A stretch of 64,000 nt of DNA from assembly GCA_015179045.1 (NCBI GenBank), contig WHUZ01000064.1, positions 124,001 to 188,000 on the forward strand, read 5' to 3'. The notes beneath the pieces are model-generated. The model did not search any database. It saw only the letters and a program-made list of their open reading frames with translations, and was not told the DNA's origin. A program made the translations under genes and the position numbers. Positions 40,881-52,754 of the stretch are shown here, one piece after another. Source of the stretch: Kalaharituber pfeilii. Lineage: Eukaryota; Ascomycota; Pezizomycetes; Pezizales; Pezizaceae. The stretch's first letter is position 1. Each line of letters starts with the position of its first letter.

Positions 40881-43800
40881 ATGTCGACGCAGTCAATTTC
40901 TCTGCCTAGGATGCGTACCTCTTCCTTTCCTCGCATAGAACACGCCAGACGCCTTTTCACGAACACCATGAGCTTGATAGATAGTCTATACACATCAGAG
41001 GGTGCTTCCCTGGAGGACATAGAATATTTCCCTGATCGTGAAGGGCTTTTCGCACCCTGGATGTGGGATGCACACGACTCACGACATTGGGACAGTGATC
41101 CAATGAAAAGCTATATTTTTGATCTTAGATGTCGTCATGCACAGGAGGAGAAATTCTCTAATGTGCTCAATTTCGGAGCCGAAGATCATTCTTTGAAGAA
41201 GATAGCCGAAGATCATTCTTTGAAGAAGATAGCCGAAGAACAGATTGCCAATGAAAATGCCAGTGAGAAATCAGTTATGAGAAGAGAAGTACTCGCACGC
41301 CTATTTATCGAGGTCATAAGGTCCCTGGTAGAAATCCAGGGAACAGCAGTTGTGCTTGGGGCGGAATGGTCAGAGGTATTTCTCAAAATCCACAGCTGGA
41401 ATGATACAGTACCCTTTATTAGCCTCGTCCCCACCCTTTACAAACTTCATTGGGTAACCGATTTTTAGGTGTTAGCACTAGTTTGCCAAGACTTCACCCA
41501 GAACTTTACCCAGAACTTCTATCGGAAGCCTACAATGTATTACCTTGAGTCCGGCTTGCAATTCTACTTGGATCTAGTAACGCTTTTACTATACTGGGAT
41601 CCAGATGCCATGACGCTGGTCAATCGATCAATAATTTTGCAGAAGATTGCACACTTGGCCTGGATAAGATGGGGTTGGTACACCAAGGACAAGGAAAAGC
41701 ACCCTCGAGACCTGTATATCTCGCTTGACTTTCTTGAAGAAGTAATCACGGAGGACTATGATAACTATGGCAACAGGGATTCTGAAGATCACGGCTCTCT
41801 CCTAGTGCTGGCCGAGTGGATGTTGGACCTCTCTCAGCTCTACAGGATTGCCTACAACATGTCCAGATCCACTGAGGAGTTGCACAATGCCTTAAACTGG
41901 TGTCGGCTAGGAATTGAATCGTTATATGAGATAGACGATAGTGTACTATGCGGAAAAGAAATCCAGAAGCATATAGCAATTGTGTGCGCACGATACGACT
42001 TGTCTGTGTTACTGGACAAACTTTATATAATCACCTCCGATGACCAGGACCTAGAAGAAGCGCTGCACATGGCCCGAGAGGCCGTGAAAGGAATTCAATC
42101 TTGCGGAGATTCCCTAGGTGCTCCAGAAGTGCTTCGATTAAACCACAACCTTGCCTATCTTAAAAGCAAAAGGTCGATTTCTAGAGCATACCGTGATCAT
42201 ATACTACCCCCTGCCTCGCTCCTTAGAATTCAACCATATAGGCCTCGAACAGTTACAGATGGATCAGCCCTCGACCAGACTGGAGATGATTACCTCGACT
42301 TGTGGGACTTTCTCGGAAAATATGGTGTCGAGCCAACCCAAGTCCAAAAGCATGTTTCTTGTGAAGTAGTCGTCGACCAGCCTATGATCTTTACTCCAAG
42401 CTCCGGGACTTTCTCGAAGAACATGATTTCGAGCCATCCAAGCTCACGAGGCGCCTATACACGGACCTTAGAGGCAATGGTTATGACTCTGTGATAACAG
42501 GTCAAATTACACTAGCCGATGTATTACAACTACGCTATGTTTTATCAACGACCGACTCCGTTGGCTCTGTCCGCTATTTCGAGTTCAGTTGGCTCCTCTT
42601 CATACGAACTGGGGATGTACAGGACCTTGAGGCTGCTGTCATGGCATTTGAAGCCCTGGACCCTGAAGAGAGCGGATTTGAGGATGTTAAAGAGTTTGGA
42701 CTTACCATCAGTTTTCTCCAATTCTCAAAAACCCTGAAACTCGAGCATCTAGAGCGTGTGATAAGGATTGCGTCGAAGGTGTACCCAGAACGTTCCGACT
42801 TTATTTCTGAGCTCTATGGCAAATTGAAAAAGGCGCAACATGACCCTGGATTTCTAGCTTCGCTCGCTAACGAGCTCCTGGATGGGTATACTTTGGAAAA
42901 CAGCATCGTACCCCTGACACTAGACCTTCTCCTATCCATCCAAACGAGAGGTCCCGAAATCTGGTCGGAGGAACAGGATGTCAGAAGTGTTCGCACTCTA
43001 ATACACCTGCATCACGCTCCTGATATCACAACTGAAAGTATGATGAGTGAATTAAGGTGGATGATATATTTGGATGTATTACTTGATGTGGTGCCATTCG
43101 TGTTTCATCTTGGATCTTCACTTCAAGACAGGATAATGTACAAAGTTAACGGGTTAACTGTTCTAGATCAACTGACGCGAGCTTCGGCATTCATTCTAGA
43201 AAACGAAGTGCTTGAAGCAGAGAGCTTGAAGTTGTTTGGAATCTCGGGTCGAGGGATTGCTGCAAAGGCCTTGCAGTTTGTTGAAATGTCGAGGGGAAAG
43301 ATCCTAGATAACATCATTAACTATCGCAGCGATGAAAGGATGCTGCAGCACTTACCTTCCAAACTGGCAGATCAAGTAATTGGCCTAATTGGGCAACTTG
43401 AAGCAGGGTTCTCAGTCCCAGTAGCTCCCATCTCACTCGATCGTCCTTTCGAAGAAACCCTTCCTGAATTTTTTCGCCTTGGACGTCGTGGCAGAGACTT
43501 TCGCCGTCTTAAGGCATTGCTAAACGAAGTACGACAAATTCCAGGATTCGAGAAGTTCAAACTTGATGAGTACGGGGGGGAGAAATTTGCTATGAAAGCA
43601 GCGAGGTATGGTCCGATTGTGATTGTGAGTTCATGGAAGAGGGGCCACGCCATCGTTGTGACTAGTACAGCAATCTCATATATTTGGCTCAACACCACAG
43701 AGGAGGAAGCAAAGGACAAGTTGAGCGTCATCTCACAATTGGCGTCGCTGGGTCTATCCACTGCGCATGGGAAAATGCGTGATGTACTGAAATGGTTGTG

Positions 43801-44893
43801 GGACGTTGTTACGGAACCTGTGCTCTCGCATCTTGGAATCATATCGAAAAAACGGAAGTTCAGTAAAGGCAAGCAGAAACTTGGATCACTCTCTGAGTCA
43901 CCTGAAGACGCCATCAGAGGTCTCCCTCGAGTATGGTGGATTGGTGTTGGCATTATGGCCAATGCACCATTCCATGCTGCTGGATACTACCCGGAGCATT
44001 TTCCTACAAAGGCAAGATATACAGCTCAGTATTGCATCTCATCCTACACTTCAACCATCCGGGCCCTAGCCATTACACGTGGCGACAATGCAGCTGGAGG
44101 ACCTTCTTTCCCTGAATCAGCTGACACACTTGCTGGAGATCTGACCACCGACGGCGACCACAGAATGTTATTAGTGACGATGCCCAGCACACCAGGCGAA
44201 GATGCAGAAGCAGATCTAGAAAGTACATTACCAGCTAAATCCCGTGGGAAAACATTAGGAGATCTGAACGTCGCTGAGGAAGCTGAAAGTATCAAAACCA
44301 TTGCCGCTGAAGCAGGTGCTCATTGCTTGCCTCTATCATCTCCGAACTCAATCGATGTTTTGGTCACCCTCCCATATCACAACATTGCTCACTTTGCGTG
44401 CCACGGGGTTGTCAGCCATACGGACCCCTTGCAGACTTGTCTCGTCTTTCAGCGACCGACAGACACGGCTGAAACAAAATTTGTCCGTGACGAGCTCAAA
44501 GTCCTAGATATTCTTAAATTTCGCCGCCAGATAAAAAATGCTTACAACCACCACCTCAGTCTTGTATATCTTTCGGCATGCTCATCCGCATCAAACCATT
44601 CCATTGACATGAGTGAAGAACCGCTGCACATCGCTGGTGTCTTTCAGCTCGCAGGGTATAATAATGCCATTGGAACATTGTGGGATAGTGAGGACGAGGT
44701 GTGCATTGATATTGCGAAAAGGTTTTACAATTATTTGTTTAAGTTCGAGAGGAGAAACAGGAAGGGGAAGGGAAGGGCGACAGACAATGGCTGGGGATGT
44801 GCCGAGGCGCTACATTTAGCAGTGGAAGAGGTGAGGTCACAGTATTGGCAGGCGCCATCCTGGTGGGCGCCATTTGTGCATTGGGGGACATGA
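40881..44893 (+). CDS. TPR-like protein with C-terminal CHAT protease domain, multi-exon
   Basis: Three overlapping open stretches (40881-41468, about 41469-42370, about 42390-44893) read as one gene of roughly 1,300 residues; the introns between them could not be fixed with certainty, though an acceptor at GACCAG before 42385 restores DLYSKLRDFLEEHDFEPSKL. The N-terminal two thirds are helical, with TPR-like pairs (ALNWCRLGIESLYEID, EEALHMAREAVKGI). The C-terminal ~330 residues are a CHAT domain, a caspase/separase-clan cysteine protease: NIAHFACHGVVSHTDPLQTC holds the catalytic His (codon 44402-44404) and LVYLSACSSAS holds the Cys (codon 44579-44581), followed by FQLAGYNNAIGTLWDSED and the terminal WAPFVHWG. 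The dyad is intact. A 24-bp direct duplication occurs at residues 102-117 (EDHSLKKIA twice). In fungi such proteins are often linked to immune-like or cell-death signalling; the substrate is unknown. Confidence 0.8.
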
Positions 44894-45420
44894 AGGCGGG
44901 GACAGGTCGCCAGGGCATTACTGTTGTGGGAAGGCAGCAGAATGGGTGAGTGCATGGAAAGGGCAAGCTTGAGACTGGAAGACACATGGAGATAACTGCG
45001 GCACGTGAGGAGTTCCATCGATATCATTTGTTTCTAGACCTTCTGTACTGTAGTTTATTCAACGAACAATCTCTTCTCTACCTTTCGCACCTGCACTGTC
45101 ACGCCCACCCTCACATTTGGTCGTACGTTCGTTCCGCCAGTTCTGACCGCTCCGGTCCATCGCAAGGAAGTAGCTGATACTATCTGTCTATCTTACACTG
45201 CAGGAGACAAGCGAGTACTGACTGCTTCTTTCTTTTAATTAACCAAAAAAAAAAAAAAAAAAAAAAAAAAAGATGGGGCCAGTGACGGTGCGCCATTTCC
45301 TGCAGACTGGAAATTTCATAGAAATTGAAGTGCAACCTTACACGGCCAGATTCTTGAACCTTCAATAGCGTACTATTTTCTTCTATTCTCCTTCATCCTC
45401 CCGGAACTGCCAGGTGACCT
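44894..45420. other. Intergenic with a dispersed repeat fragment and an A-tract
   Basis: TTTGGTCGTACGTTCGTTCC and following bases at 45118-45170 match 49907-49965. A run of about 27 A at 45244-45270 has no hairpin tail next to it. Confidence 0.5.
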
Positions 45421-46459
45421 GTAGTGAGCGGCACGAGCTAGCTCGAGCCGAGCTGGAGGGTGAGCTCGAGCCAGCTCGTGGGTAAGTGAGCTCGGCTCGA
45501 GCCTAGATTGATTATATACATAATATTGACAAACTAAACTAAACTAAGCTAAATTTTCATCTTACTACTATCAGCTAAATTGTGCATTTCGAAGTTGTTG
45601 GTAGGTCAGAATGAGCTCCAAGTCTCTAATTATTACTATATTAGGTATGTTCTGGCCTACCGACGAACATTGCGGTTCGCGAACCGGCCAGGCCCATTCG
45701 CGAATCGGCCAATTCGTCGGTGGGCTGGCTGATTCGCGAATGGGCCAGCCCACCGACGAACACTGGTTTAGCACAAGTACCACTAGGTACCTCTACGTAC
45801 TACCAGTGATTGAGTATAGAGAAATATTCTGCTACCAGCGTTAATTGATAAGCCAGTTACTGTGTGCTAGCACAGCTCTATTGCCACTGACAAGTTGCCA
45901 CCTACAAGTTGCCACTTGAAAGTTGCTGTCGGTGATAAGTTGCTACTTCTTACCCACATACTAGAAGATAATACAGACAGTTTAATTAATAATTCACTAC
46001 GCTTCTAGACTGCTATAGTTAAGAATACCAATTTGTAATCATAACTTAATTATTGTTAACCGAAACACTAGAAGAAAATTACTAAATATGCTTCTAGTAT
46101 TCTTCTTACTCTAAGCGAAATTTTGGAGTGTTATCTTCATAGATAGAGATTTCCGGAATCCTCCGCCATTCTGGTATTATATTGTGGCAGTAACAGGGAT
46201 GGCGTTGATGCAAAGTTTGGTGGTTGTATTACCAGAAACAGTAGATAATAAGAGCCCTGCAAGTGCGAAGTACCCACTTTAAGCAACCTCATCATGATAA
46301 AACTTGTCAAGATAAAATTTCATGTTCTTATCTAGGTACCTGTTCTTCTCTTCGTTGTACATGCATATGTCAAAAGGTTAAATGTTCTTATTCTTGTAAT
46401 AAAAGCAATGCTGGTCAATGTACCAACCAGGAGAATGAGAGTAAACATAGTGATGTATA

Positions 46460-46841
46460 TTTAGGGAAGGTCCGGAAATGGTTGGAGTCCGGGAATGATA
46501 GGCTAGGCAAGACCGTGCGGATAAGGTGGCTGAGACGAAAGACCGCGCTACTGGAAGAAGGAAAAATGACCAGCTCGGTCGTGGTGTACTTGGAGGTAGC
46601 GACGGGCGTAGACAGAGTTAGGTTAGGTGGGAAATGGTTGAGGACCACTCAATACGAGCCGGAACAGACGGAGGAAATAGGCTGTATTGACCAGTGTGTA
46701 CATTCTACCCGCGACATGTATGAGTATTGCGGGCACCACATGTATTTAGTGACGGTTAATTTTCTGTCTTTAATAAATACCTCGCCATAGCCCATACCAT
46801 ACTGCGGCATGCCAGTAATGATATAAAAAAAAAAAAAAAAG
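46460..46841 (+). mobile_element. ORF1-only LINE copy, 5'-truncated
   Basis: The open frame holds LGKVRKWLESGNDRLGKTVR, IRWLRRKTALLEEGKMTSS, VVVYLEVATGVDRVRLGGKW and LRTTQYEPEQTEE, followed by the ORF1-type UTR (CACCACATGTATTTAGTGA) and a class A tail with a damaged loop. No ORF2 is present. Confidence 0.78.
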
Positions 46842-46950
46842 TACTATTGTTTGTACATAGATGACTGCATAGGGGGATAGGAGACTGTGGAAATTGCTTA
46901 GCTGGCTGTATGATGGATCACTATTACATTAAATCATAAGCGAGTATATA

Positions 46951-47124
46951 GGAGGGGGGAGACAACGTTGGCGGAGGTGATAGACTGGGCGGCGGAGTAA
47001 CCGGTCATATTTTCACTTTATCTCCTTATCTGTTACTTATTTTTCCGTTGATTATCATTCATGTATCTAAACCCTCGCCATAGCCTGCAAGGCGGCATGC
47101 GAGTAATGATATATAAAAAAAAAA
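46951..47124 (+). mobile_element. Short LINE 3'-end insertion
   Basis: A 174-bp insert with the 15-bp duplication ATAAGCGAGTATATA (46936-46950 and 47125-47139). It contains the last ORF2 codons (GGCGGCGGAGTAA), UTR and a class A tail with the GCCT/AGGC inner stem. Confidence 0.92.
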
Positions 47125-47524
47125 ATAAGCGAGTATATATATTACATATAGGTACATCGAGGTACATTCATGTTCGCCGCTGGGCCAGGTGTTCGTGGGT
47201 GGGCTGGCCCCGTGAAAAACACCATATGTTTTTCACGGGGCCGGCCGGTTCACGAATCGGCTGGCCGGTTCGCGAACCGGAAAATGTTCGTCGGTGGGCC
47301 CGAACAGGTATTTACAGTTTGTGAAACCTTGTACTGGCTAAGCATTTTAGCGAGCTGGCAAGGAAAACACTAGCATGATCTTGGCTCGTTTGAGCTCGAG
47401 CTGGCTCGGCTCGTGCCGCTCACTAGCCCCATCCTTGCGGTAGGCCTCTACAGCGCAGCTCCTTGTACTCAAACACCACGTGCACGTCCTCTGCGTTCCA
47501 TACCTCCGCACATCCACTGTGGGG

Positions 47525-47880
47525 AAACTTTTTTTTTTTTTTTTTTTTTTTCATATCAGTACTCGCATGCTGCGCTGGGGGCTATAGCGAGGTTAAATAC
47601 ATAATAAAAGGAAATGAGGTGAAGTAAAGTAGAAGTCCTTCCCCTATTCTCAGAATGAAAAGCAAAAGATTTTCCTGCTCATCGAACCGTCTCATCAGCA
47701 CCATCAGCGGGTCTCCGTCCTCGCTAGTCGGGGTCCTGATGTCCTCCATGCCCCCGGGCCAGAATCTCTTCCATACCCTGCATTCCTCCAGTAGGTGGCC
47801 AGTCGTTTCTTCGCCTTCCCAACACAATCGGCATTCTGGTCCGTCTGCTTTGTCTATCTTGTGGCGCCATCACTATGGTA
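47525..47880 (-). mobile_element. 5'-truncated LINE ORF2 end
   Basis: Poly(T), a class A tail with a modified inner stem, a UTR and the ORF2 terminus (MCWEGEETTGHLLEECRVW, KRFWPGGMEDIRTP) in the minus frame. The zinc motif is retained. No duplication found. Confidence 0.75.
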
Positions 47881-48785
47881 CACAATTACTATGGCGGGGA
47901 GTAAAACGTAACCTCCTGCGGGGAGTGGAGGGGAGTAAGTTGTTCCGCCAACGCGTAACTTCGACAATCAAACGTGCAGTCATGCGTAGAAACATACTCG
48001 CCGCTACTTTATGTGAGGTGCGTAAAAATGTACACCTCAGATGTGCATAGGAATGGCTGCACCTACGTAGAGTGCAAATGTACCCTGCATCATTTGAATC
48101 CTCTATTCCCTCAACACCACACTATGAACGCATCACCAAGTCTTGGCATGTCCAGCAGAAAACCTGACTGGGAGTGGGACCATGTGGTTATTAGTTTCCT
48201 CTAGATACAGTGGGTTCTGAGTTATGGGTCAGTCAAAGTTGTGATACAGATTTCCCACTTTTGAAGCAAACGTTCAATACAAATAATACTCACGTAGCGT
48301 AACACTGCAGTGGGGGTCAGGTAGCGTATATACATCACTGTATATCGGGCTACTCTCTGCATGCTTTCCGTAGGAACGGAGATCAATTACAAAGAAAGAA
48401 CAAAGAACAAAAAGATGATCTGCTTGGGCTGACCCTCTTCGAAGGCACTAACACTAGTGTATAAAGATCAGCAGTCTAATTGCATTGTATGGGACAGCAT
48501 ATGCATTCTATGGCTACCAGTTATCGCCTTGGTATAGGCACAAAGTACTCACATTCAGTGCTTAAGGTGCTAAGCGCCAGTGCTTACTTACTCACTTGCG
48601 GCGAAGTAAGCACTTGCTGAGAGTACCACCACACTAGTCAATTCACTGGTGTTACCTGCAGCTGTACACTCCCTTTGTGAGTACTCGTGACTTCTCCGCC
48701 TGCGATTACTTTGGACCGTAGGAAGTTACCCATATTTTTAGTAATACAGTGTATGCTCTCAGGCCTTTGACCCCTAGTAGTCTGG
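47881..48785. other. No gene recognised
   Basis: AT-neutral sequence with short ORFs only. Confidence 0.4.
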
Positions 48786-48792
48786 CCATTTA

Positions 48793-49112
48793 GTGAGCGG
48801 CACGAGCTAGCTCGAGCCAGCTCATGGGTAAGTGAGCTCGGCTCAAGCCGAGCTCGTCAAATAGAAGGTGGGCTCGAGCCAGCGAGCCTTGATTACATGA
48901 TATTGATAACTAATCTAAACCATTCTACAGCTTCATCCACCTCGCCGCTATCTGCTAAATTCAGTATTTCTTCTACATTTACTCCTGCAGCAAGTTTATG
49001 AAACCATGCGCTGGCTGAGCATTTTAGCGAGCTGTCAAGAGAAATACTAGTGTGATCTTGGCTGTTTTAAGCTCGAGCCAGAGCTCGAGCTGGCTCGGCT
49101 CGTGCCGCTCAT
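48793..49112. mobile_element. 320-bp MITE with TA target
   Basis: Ends GTGAGCGGCACGAGCTAGCT and its inverse (one mismatch at the last base), flanked by TA at 48791-48792 and 49113-49114. GAGCTCG-rich subterminal repeats form a long imperfect hairpin. No ORF. Confidence 0.85.
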
Positions 49113-49166
49113 TACAGCCATTGTCCCCATGTGGTATCCCAATCTCTGCAGCAGCTTGTAGCTCAG

Positions 49167-49850
49167 TCATAGTCGGTTCCTCTCCTCCGCTCTGCGGGCT
49201 TTTGCAGCTTGCCTTAACCCTGGTTCTGTGACCACCTCGTCCTGGTATTGTAGACAGGTGCCAAGTTTTACTGCCCTGTCCGCTTCTGTGTTTCCATGTA
49301 ATCCTTTATGTCCCTTTACCCATAGTACGGCAACATCGCTATCGCCTCGAGAGTGCCTGTCTTCCCATGCCTTTCTGAGTGTGTTTGTCGCGCCATCCGG
49401 ACTTGGGAACCCCTTAGCTATCTCCTGCATTCTGTGTATTGCCACCTTGAAGTCAGTTACGATCATGATCTCTGTCTCGTCCGATTTGAGTGCTTCAGCA
49501 ATTGCTAGCAGCTCTGTGTCATTGACTGTGGCCTTCGTTCCTGTGTATACAGCTGTTTCTCCCCTTCGTGAGTACACTCCCGTCCCCGCCTTTCCGTCCC
49601 TTCTGCTTCCATTGGTGTAAATTCTAGTCCATCCTTCGTCTTCTTCTTCCTCGATCAGGCGTGTCCATTCCTCCCTCTCTGCATCCGCAGTGAGTGATGG
49701 AGGAACAGCTAGGGGTAAGGGTTCTCGGTACTGCAATGTTCCCCTCAGGTATATGTGATCCACCTCCGTAGTTGTTAGAGGTCGCTTCGGGGAACATGAC
49801 GGAATGAGTAAGTACAGCATAGGTTCTGTACTGTAGCTCATACAATCAAC
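49167..49850 (-). pseudogene. LINE ORF2 RNase H domain with Asp-to-Asn change
   Basis: The minus frame reads LRGTLQYREPLPLAVPPS, WTRIYTNGSRRDGK, ATVNDTELLAIAEAL, IMIVTDFKVAIHRMQ, AVLWVKGHKGLHGNTEADRA, and the linker to ERNRL. The first catalytic Asp (YTDGS in other copies) is Asn here, and TDS is TDF. The frame stops before the zinc motif and no tail is attached. Confidence 0.8.
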
Positions 49851-49879
49851 GACCTCCTGTTCTCTTCTTTTTGCACCCA

Positions 49880-50258
49880 TGCTTTCGCACTCGTACTGGC
49901 ATTTTGGTCGTACGTTTGTTCTGCCAGTTCTCACCACCCCGGTCTTTCGAAAGGCCGTCGTGGATACTATTTGTCTCTTATACTGCGTTCCTGTACCTTA
50001 CCTGCCACAGTTACCCACTTTCGTAAAACCACAATCTCTGTAAATTCTGGGCTCATCTGTTGCGAAGGAGTGCGCCTACAGCAACACGAGTAGGTTGGCG
50101 GGTAGATAATACTGGGTCAGAGTACAGACAGGTCTTGGGCGGTATTTACTTTCGCGAGTTTGCCTTCCTTCCTCACACCACTGATGAACGTTGTACCTGG
50201 ATATTACGCCCACTAAGGATATTGCGCTCTTCCGGGTAGCCACAAAATGCCTGTACTA
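49880..50258. repeat. Dispersed repeat truncating the neighbouring gene
   Basis: Shares blocks with 32825-33010 and 45082-45170. Its right end (GGGTAGCCACAAAATGCCT) is the point where the reading frame of the 50.3-52.4 kb gene stops matching protein-like sequence. Confidence 0.6.
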
Positions 50259-52395
50259 TCCAGCACTGGTCGGGTAAGTGTGGAGAACTTCCCGGTCATT
50301 ATCGTCTCGTTCAAGTCCAAGATCTCTGGTGCATTGAAGGTATCCACCTCAACGACAGCCTTCTCTTCAAGCAGATTTTTTTTTTTTTTTTATTTCATTA
50401 CTCGCGTGCCGCCTTTTTAGGCTATGGCGAGGAGCTTATTTAGTTACATGTGAGAAAGGAAGAAAGTGAACTGAATTAAACTAAAAAGGGGTGAAAAACG
50501 AGCTAGTCTGCTCCGGCCCATCTCAGAGTCTCTACCAACCTGTCTCCCTCCTCATCCACCCCCGGTTCTCCCCTTAGGTCGTTCTCTCCTCCTGGTAGTC
50601 TCCTCCTCCATGGTTCGCAGTCTGTCGTGATGTGAGCCAAGTTTTCCAAAGCTCGGCCACGCCACCGGCATTCCGGGGAGTCTGCCTTGCCGATTTGGTA
50701 TCTCCATTCTCTTAGTCCCTTGTTTCTTCAAGCAGAGTCTTACTGAAGGTTTGCGGTAGATACGCGCCAGTGATGGGATCCACCAATCGGATCTTACAAG
50801 CCTCAATGAACCTCTTGGAGAAAGTATTCTGGTATCTTGAAATTATGCCTTCTGGTTGCACCACGTCCTTATGGTTTCCAATCCTCCAAACTACATGCAA
50901 GTTAGCCTTGGTAGTAAACTGAGGCGACATTAGATATCACTTACCAAGAATGACCTGCGATGCCTTCTCCAAGGCGTTATCAAAGGCAATATAGGTGTGC
51001 CAAACAATTCTTCCATTATCGCCGTATACGGCCTTTGAGAGGGGAACCTTGAAGTCACCGTACAGGTGCCTCCTGGTCAATGCTGACCTCCTCTCCCAGT
51101 CCCGGTTGCTAACTCTATCAGTTTCGTTTCCATAGCTTCAAATATTCCCGCCTTTCTTGCTTCATTGAGGTCTTTCATGGCCATACGGGACAGGACGATC
51201 CTCCATAAACCCAATCCTTGGGCCTCTGCTCGTTCAGCCTGACCATTGTTCGCAATGTTCAATATTCGGAAACTCTCCCTAACTTCTGCCAGGTGTCCAG
51301 GATCTGGGGCTTGGCATTCCCCGCTGGCAGTAACTGTGCGGCCAGAGTTTGCAAGCTTCTGGCAACACCTACCACATGGAAACGACTGAACCACCCGGCC
51401 TAAGATGCCGAACTGTCTTTCAGCTTTTAGCTGCGGGGCCAAGGCCCGGTCGGCTACTTGGGAGTGTGGAGGCGGAAGGTTGAATCCTTGAAAATCTTTA
51501 TAACATTTGGTGGGATAGAGATAGATTCTTCTTTCAGAGCCGCTTGGCCGCTGGCCTTGCCGCTCATTTTGCCGTGAGCACTCAACTGCCACACCTTCGA
51601 AAGATCCATTTGAATGCCCTTCTGTGCTTCAGTCTCTGAAAGGGTAGCTTTCTCTGGTGAGTATGTCTTGACCAAGTGACCGATGGCCTTCCACTCTTGC
51701 GCCTCGGAAGAGATGTTGTGATCTACTCCACATTCTGAGAATTGGATAAGGCGTTCAATCCAAGTTGGCATGGTCTCATCGCTATGTTCAAACAACGCTT
51801 TGCCGTATTTTGGATCACGGATAAATTCTCCAAGAAGGCCTCCCCCAACTGGGTGTGCCGCCACTCTTTCCAACAGCTTTAACTCTGCAAACATTGGTAA
51901 CTTCGTGAACAGCTGTGCAGCAAGACCAGGCGGACTTCCGCAAAGTTGATAACTTTGCAAAGCAACGATGATCAAGTCGACCGTCTCCCGGTACCTAAAC
52001 AGCTCCTTCCACTGGTCCACAAACAGCTTGAGCACAATTCCCTCCAACAGGGCTATTGCAAGAATGGTGTTCTGTTCCGCAGACTTGACAAAACGTGGTT
52101 TCAGCTTCCTATAGAACTCAATGATGAGCTTCGCTTTCTCCTGGAAGTTCATGATGAATGATTCCCTGGTGCTCTCGGCAGTAAGAAGGCCGTATATGGA
52201 CGTGACGTCCAACAACAACATTTCATAGACCCTCTCAAACGTAGAGTAGTCCAAGACAGACTGACAGAGGACTTCTCGATAAAACAGATCCCCCTGTACC
52301 TCCTTGGGTTTGTTGTGTGCTTGTCCCCCAGGATTCGAGGATACGAGTTTTCCTCGACCAGGCCTGCCCTGTTTCCTTCTGTTTTTGCGTGGCAT
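50259..52395 (-). pseudogene. Unknown gene interrupted by a LINE and frameshifts
   Basis: The 5' part (52395 to 51454) opens with the basic stretch MPRKNRRKQGRPGRGK and continues LLDVTSIYGLLTAE, FYRKLKPRFVKSAEQN. The frame then shifts near 51470 to QVADRALAPQLKAERQFGIL with FPCGRCCQKLANSG, and shifts again near 51125 to VSNRDWERRSALTRRHLYGD. An intron (GGTAAG donor at about 50945) leads to VVWRIGNHKDVVQPEGIISR and ITGAYLPQTFSKTLLEE, where a 349-bp LINE sits (50376-50724). Beyond it the frame resumes KAVVEVDTFNAPEILDLNE and stops at a repeat. I do not recognise the family. The combination of frameshifts, insertion and truncation says it is dead. Confidence 0.75.
50376..50724 (-). mobile_element. 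LINE ORF2 end inserted in a gene
   Basis: A 349-bp insert with the 12-bp duplication TCTTCAAGCAGA (50364-50375 and 50725-50736). It has poly(T), a class A tail with inner stem GCCT/AGGC, a UTR and the ORF2 terminus. Excising it restores the host frame. Confidence 0.93.
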
Positions 52396-52750
52396 TAGTT
52401 TATCGTTGGAGTTGGAGATTGAAGATACTCTTCAGTGAAAATTGTGATATCTTCAAGTTCAAGTAAGGTTGTTAGCAGAAATGATCGGCTAGTACCAGGC
52501 AGGTTCAAAGGCAAAAGGCGATATGTGTGATGGAAATACTATGATGCGTTCGGCGGTTGAGAAAGGGTGCTGGAGTGAAGATATCTCCAGTGCGTTATTA
52601 TGATTTTGTGCACTTTCTTCATCAACCTGCCGAGGAAAGAGAAATTCTGCGGGTCAACAAACCTGTTTTGTTTGCTGAGTCCATTGAATGTCGCTAAGAG
52701 GGAAAGTGCATATACTCTGACTCATGGGCGAGATCTGCACGAACCGTGGG
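52396..52750. other. Upstream region of the decayed gene
   Basis: No further gene recognised. Confidence 0.4.
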
Positions 52751-52754
52751 CACT

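Larger units (their letters stand above)
45648..47306. mobile_element. Nested TIR element with ~45-bp ends
   Basis: The left end TGTTCTGGCCTACCGACGAA continues CATTGCGGTTCGCGAACCGG; the right end is its imperfect inverse (CCGGTTCGCGAACCGG, TGTTCGTCGGTGGGCCCGAA, CA). Additional internal palindromes (TTCGCGAA) occur at both ends. GGTA flanks both sides but is short. The ends resemble those of the small element at 62794-62976 (TGTTCGGGGCC). Confidence 0.7.
45424..47423. mobile_element. MITE-family element expanded to 2.0 kb by nested insertions
   Basis: Terminal inverted repeats GTGAGCGGCACGAGC / GCTCGTGCCGCTCAC with TA on both sides (45422-45423, 47424-47425). Subterminal sequence matches the 320-bp MITE at 48793-49112 on both flanks (GCATTTTAGCGAGCTGGCAA). 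The extra 1.7 kb is a second TIR element plus LINE insertions. Confidence 0.82.

Noticed and set aside
45244..45270. Poly(A) run as another tail-only insertion
   Set aside because: No class A or B hairpin precedes it and no flanking duplication was seen.
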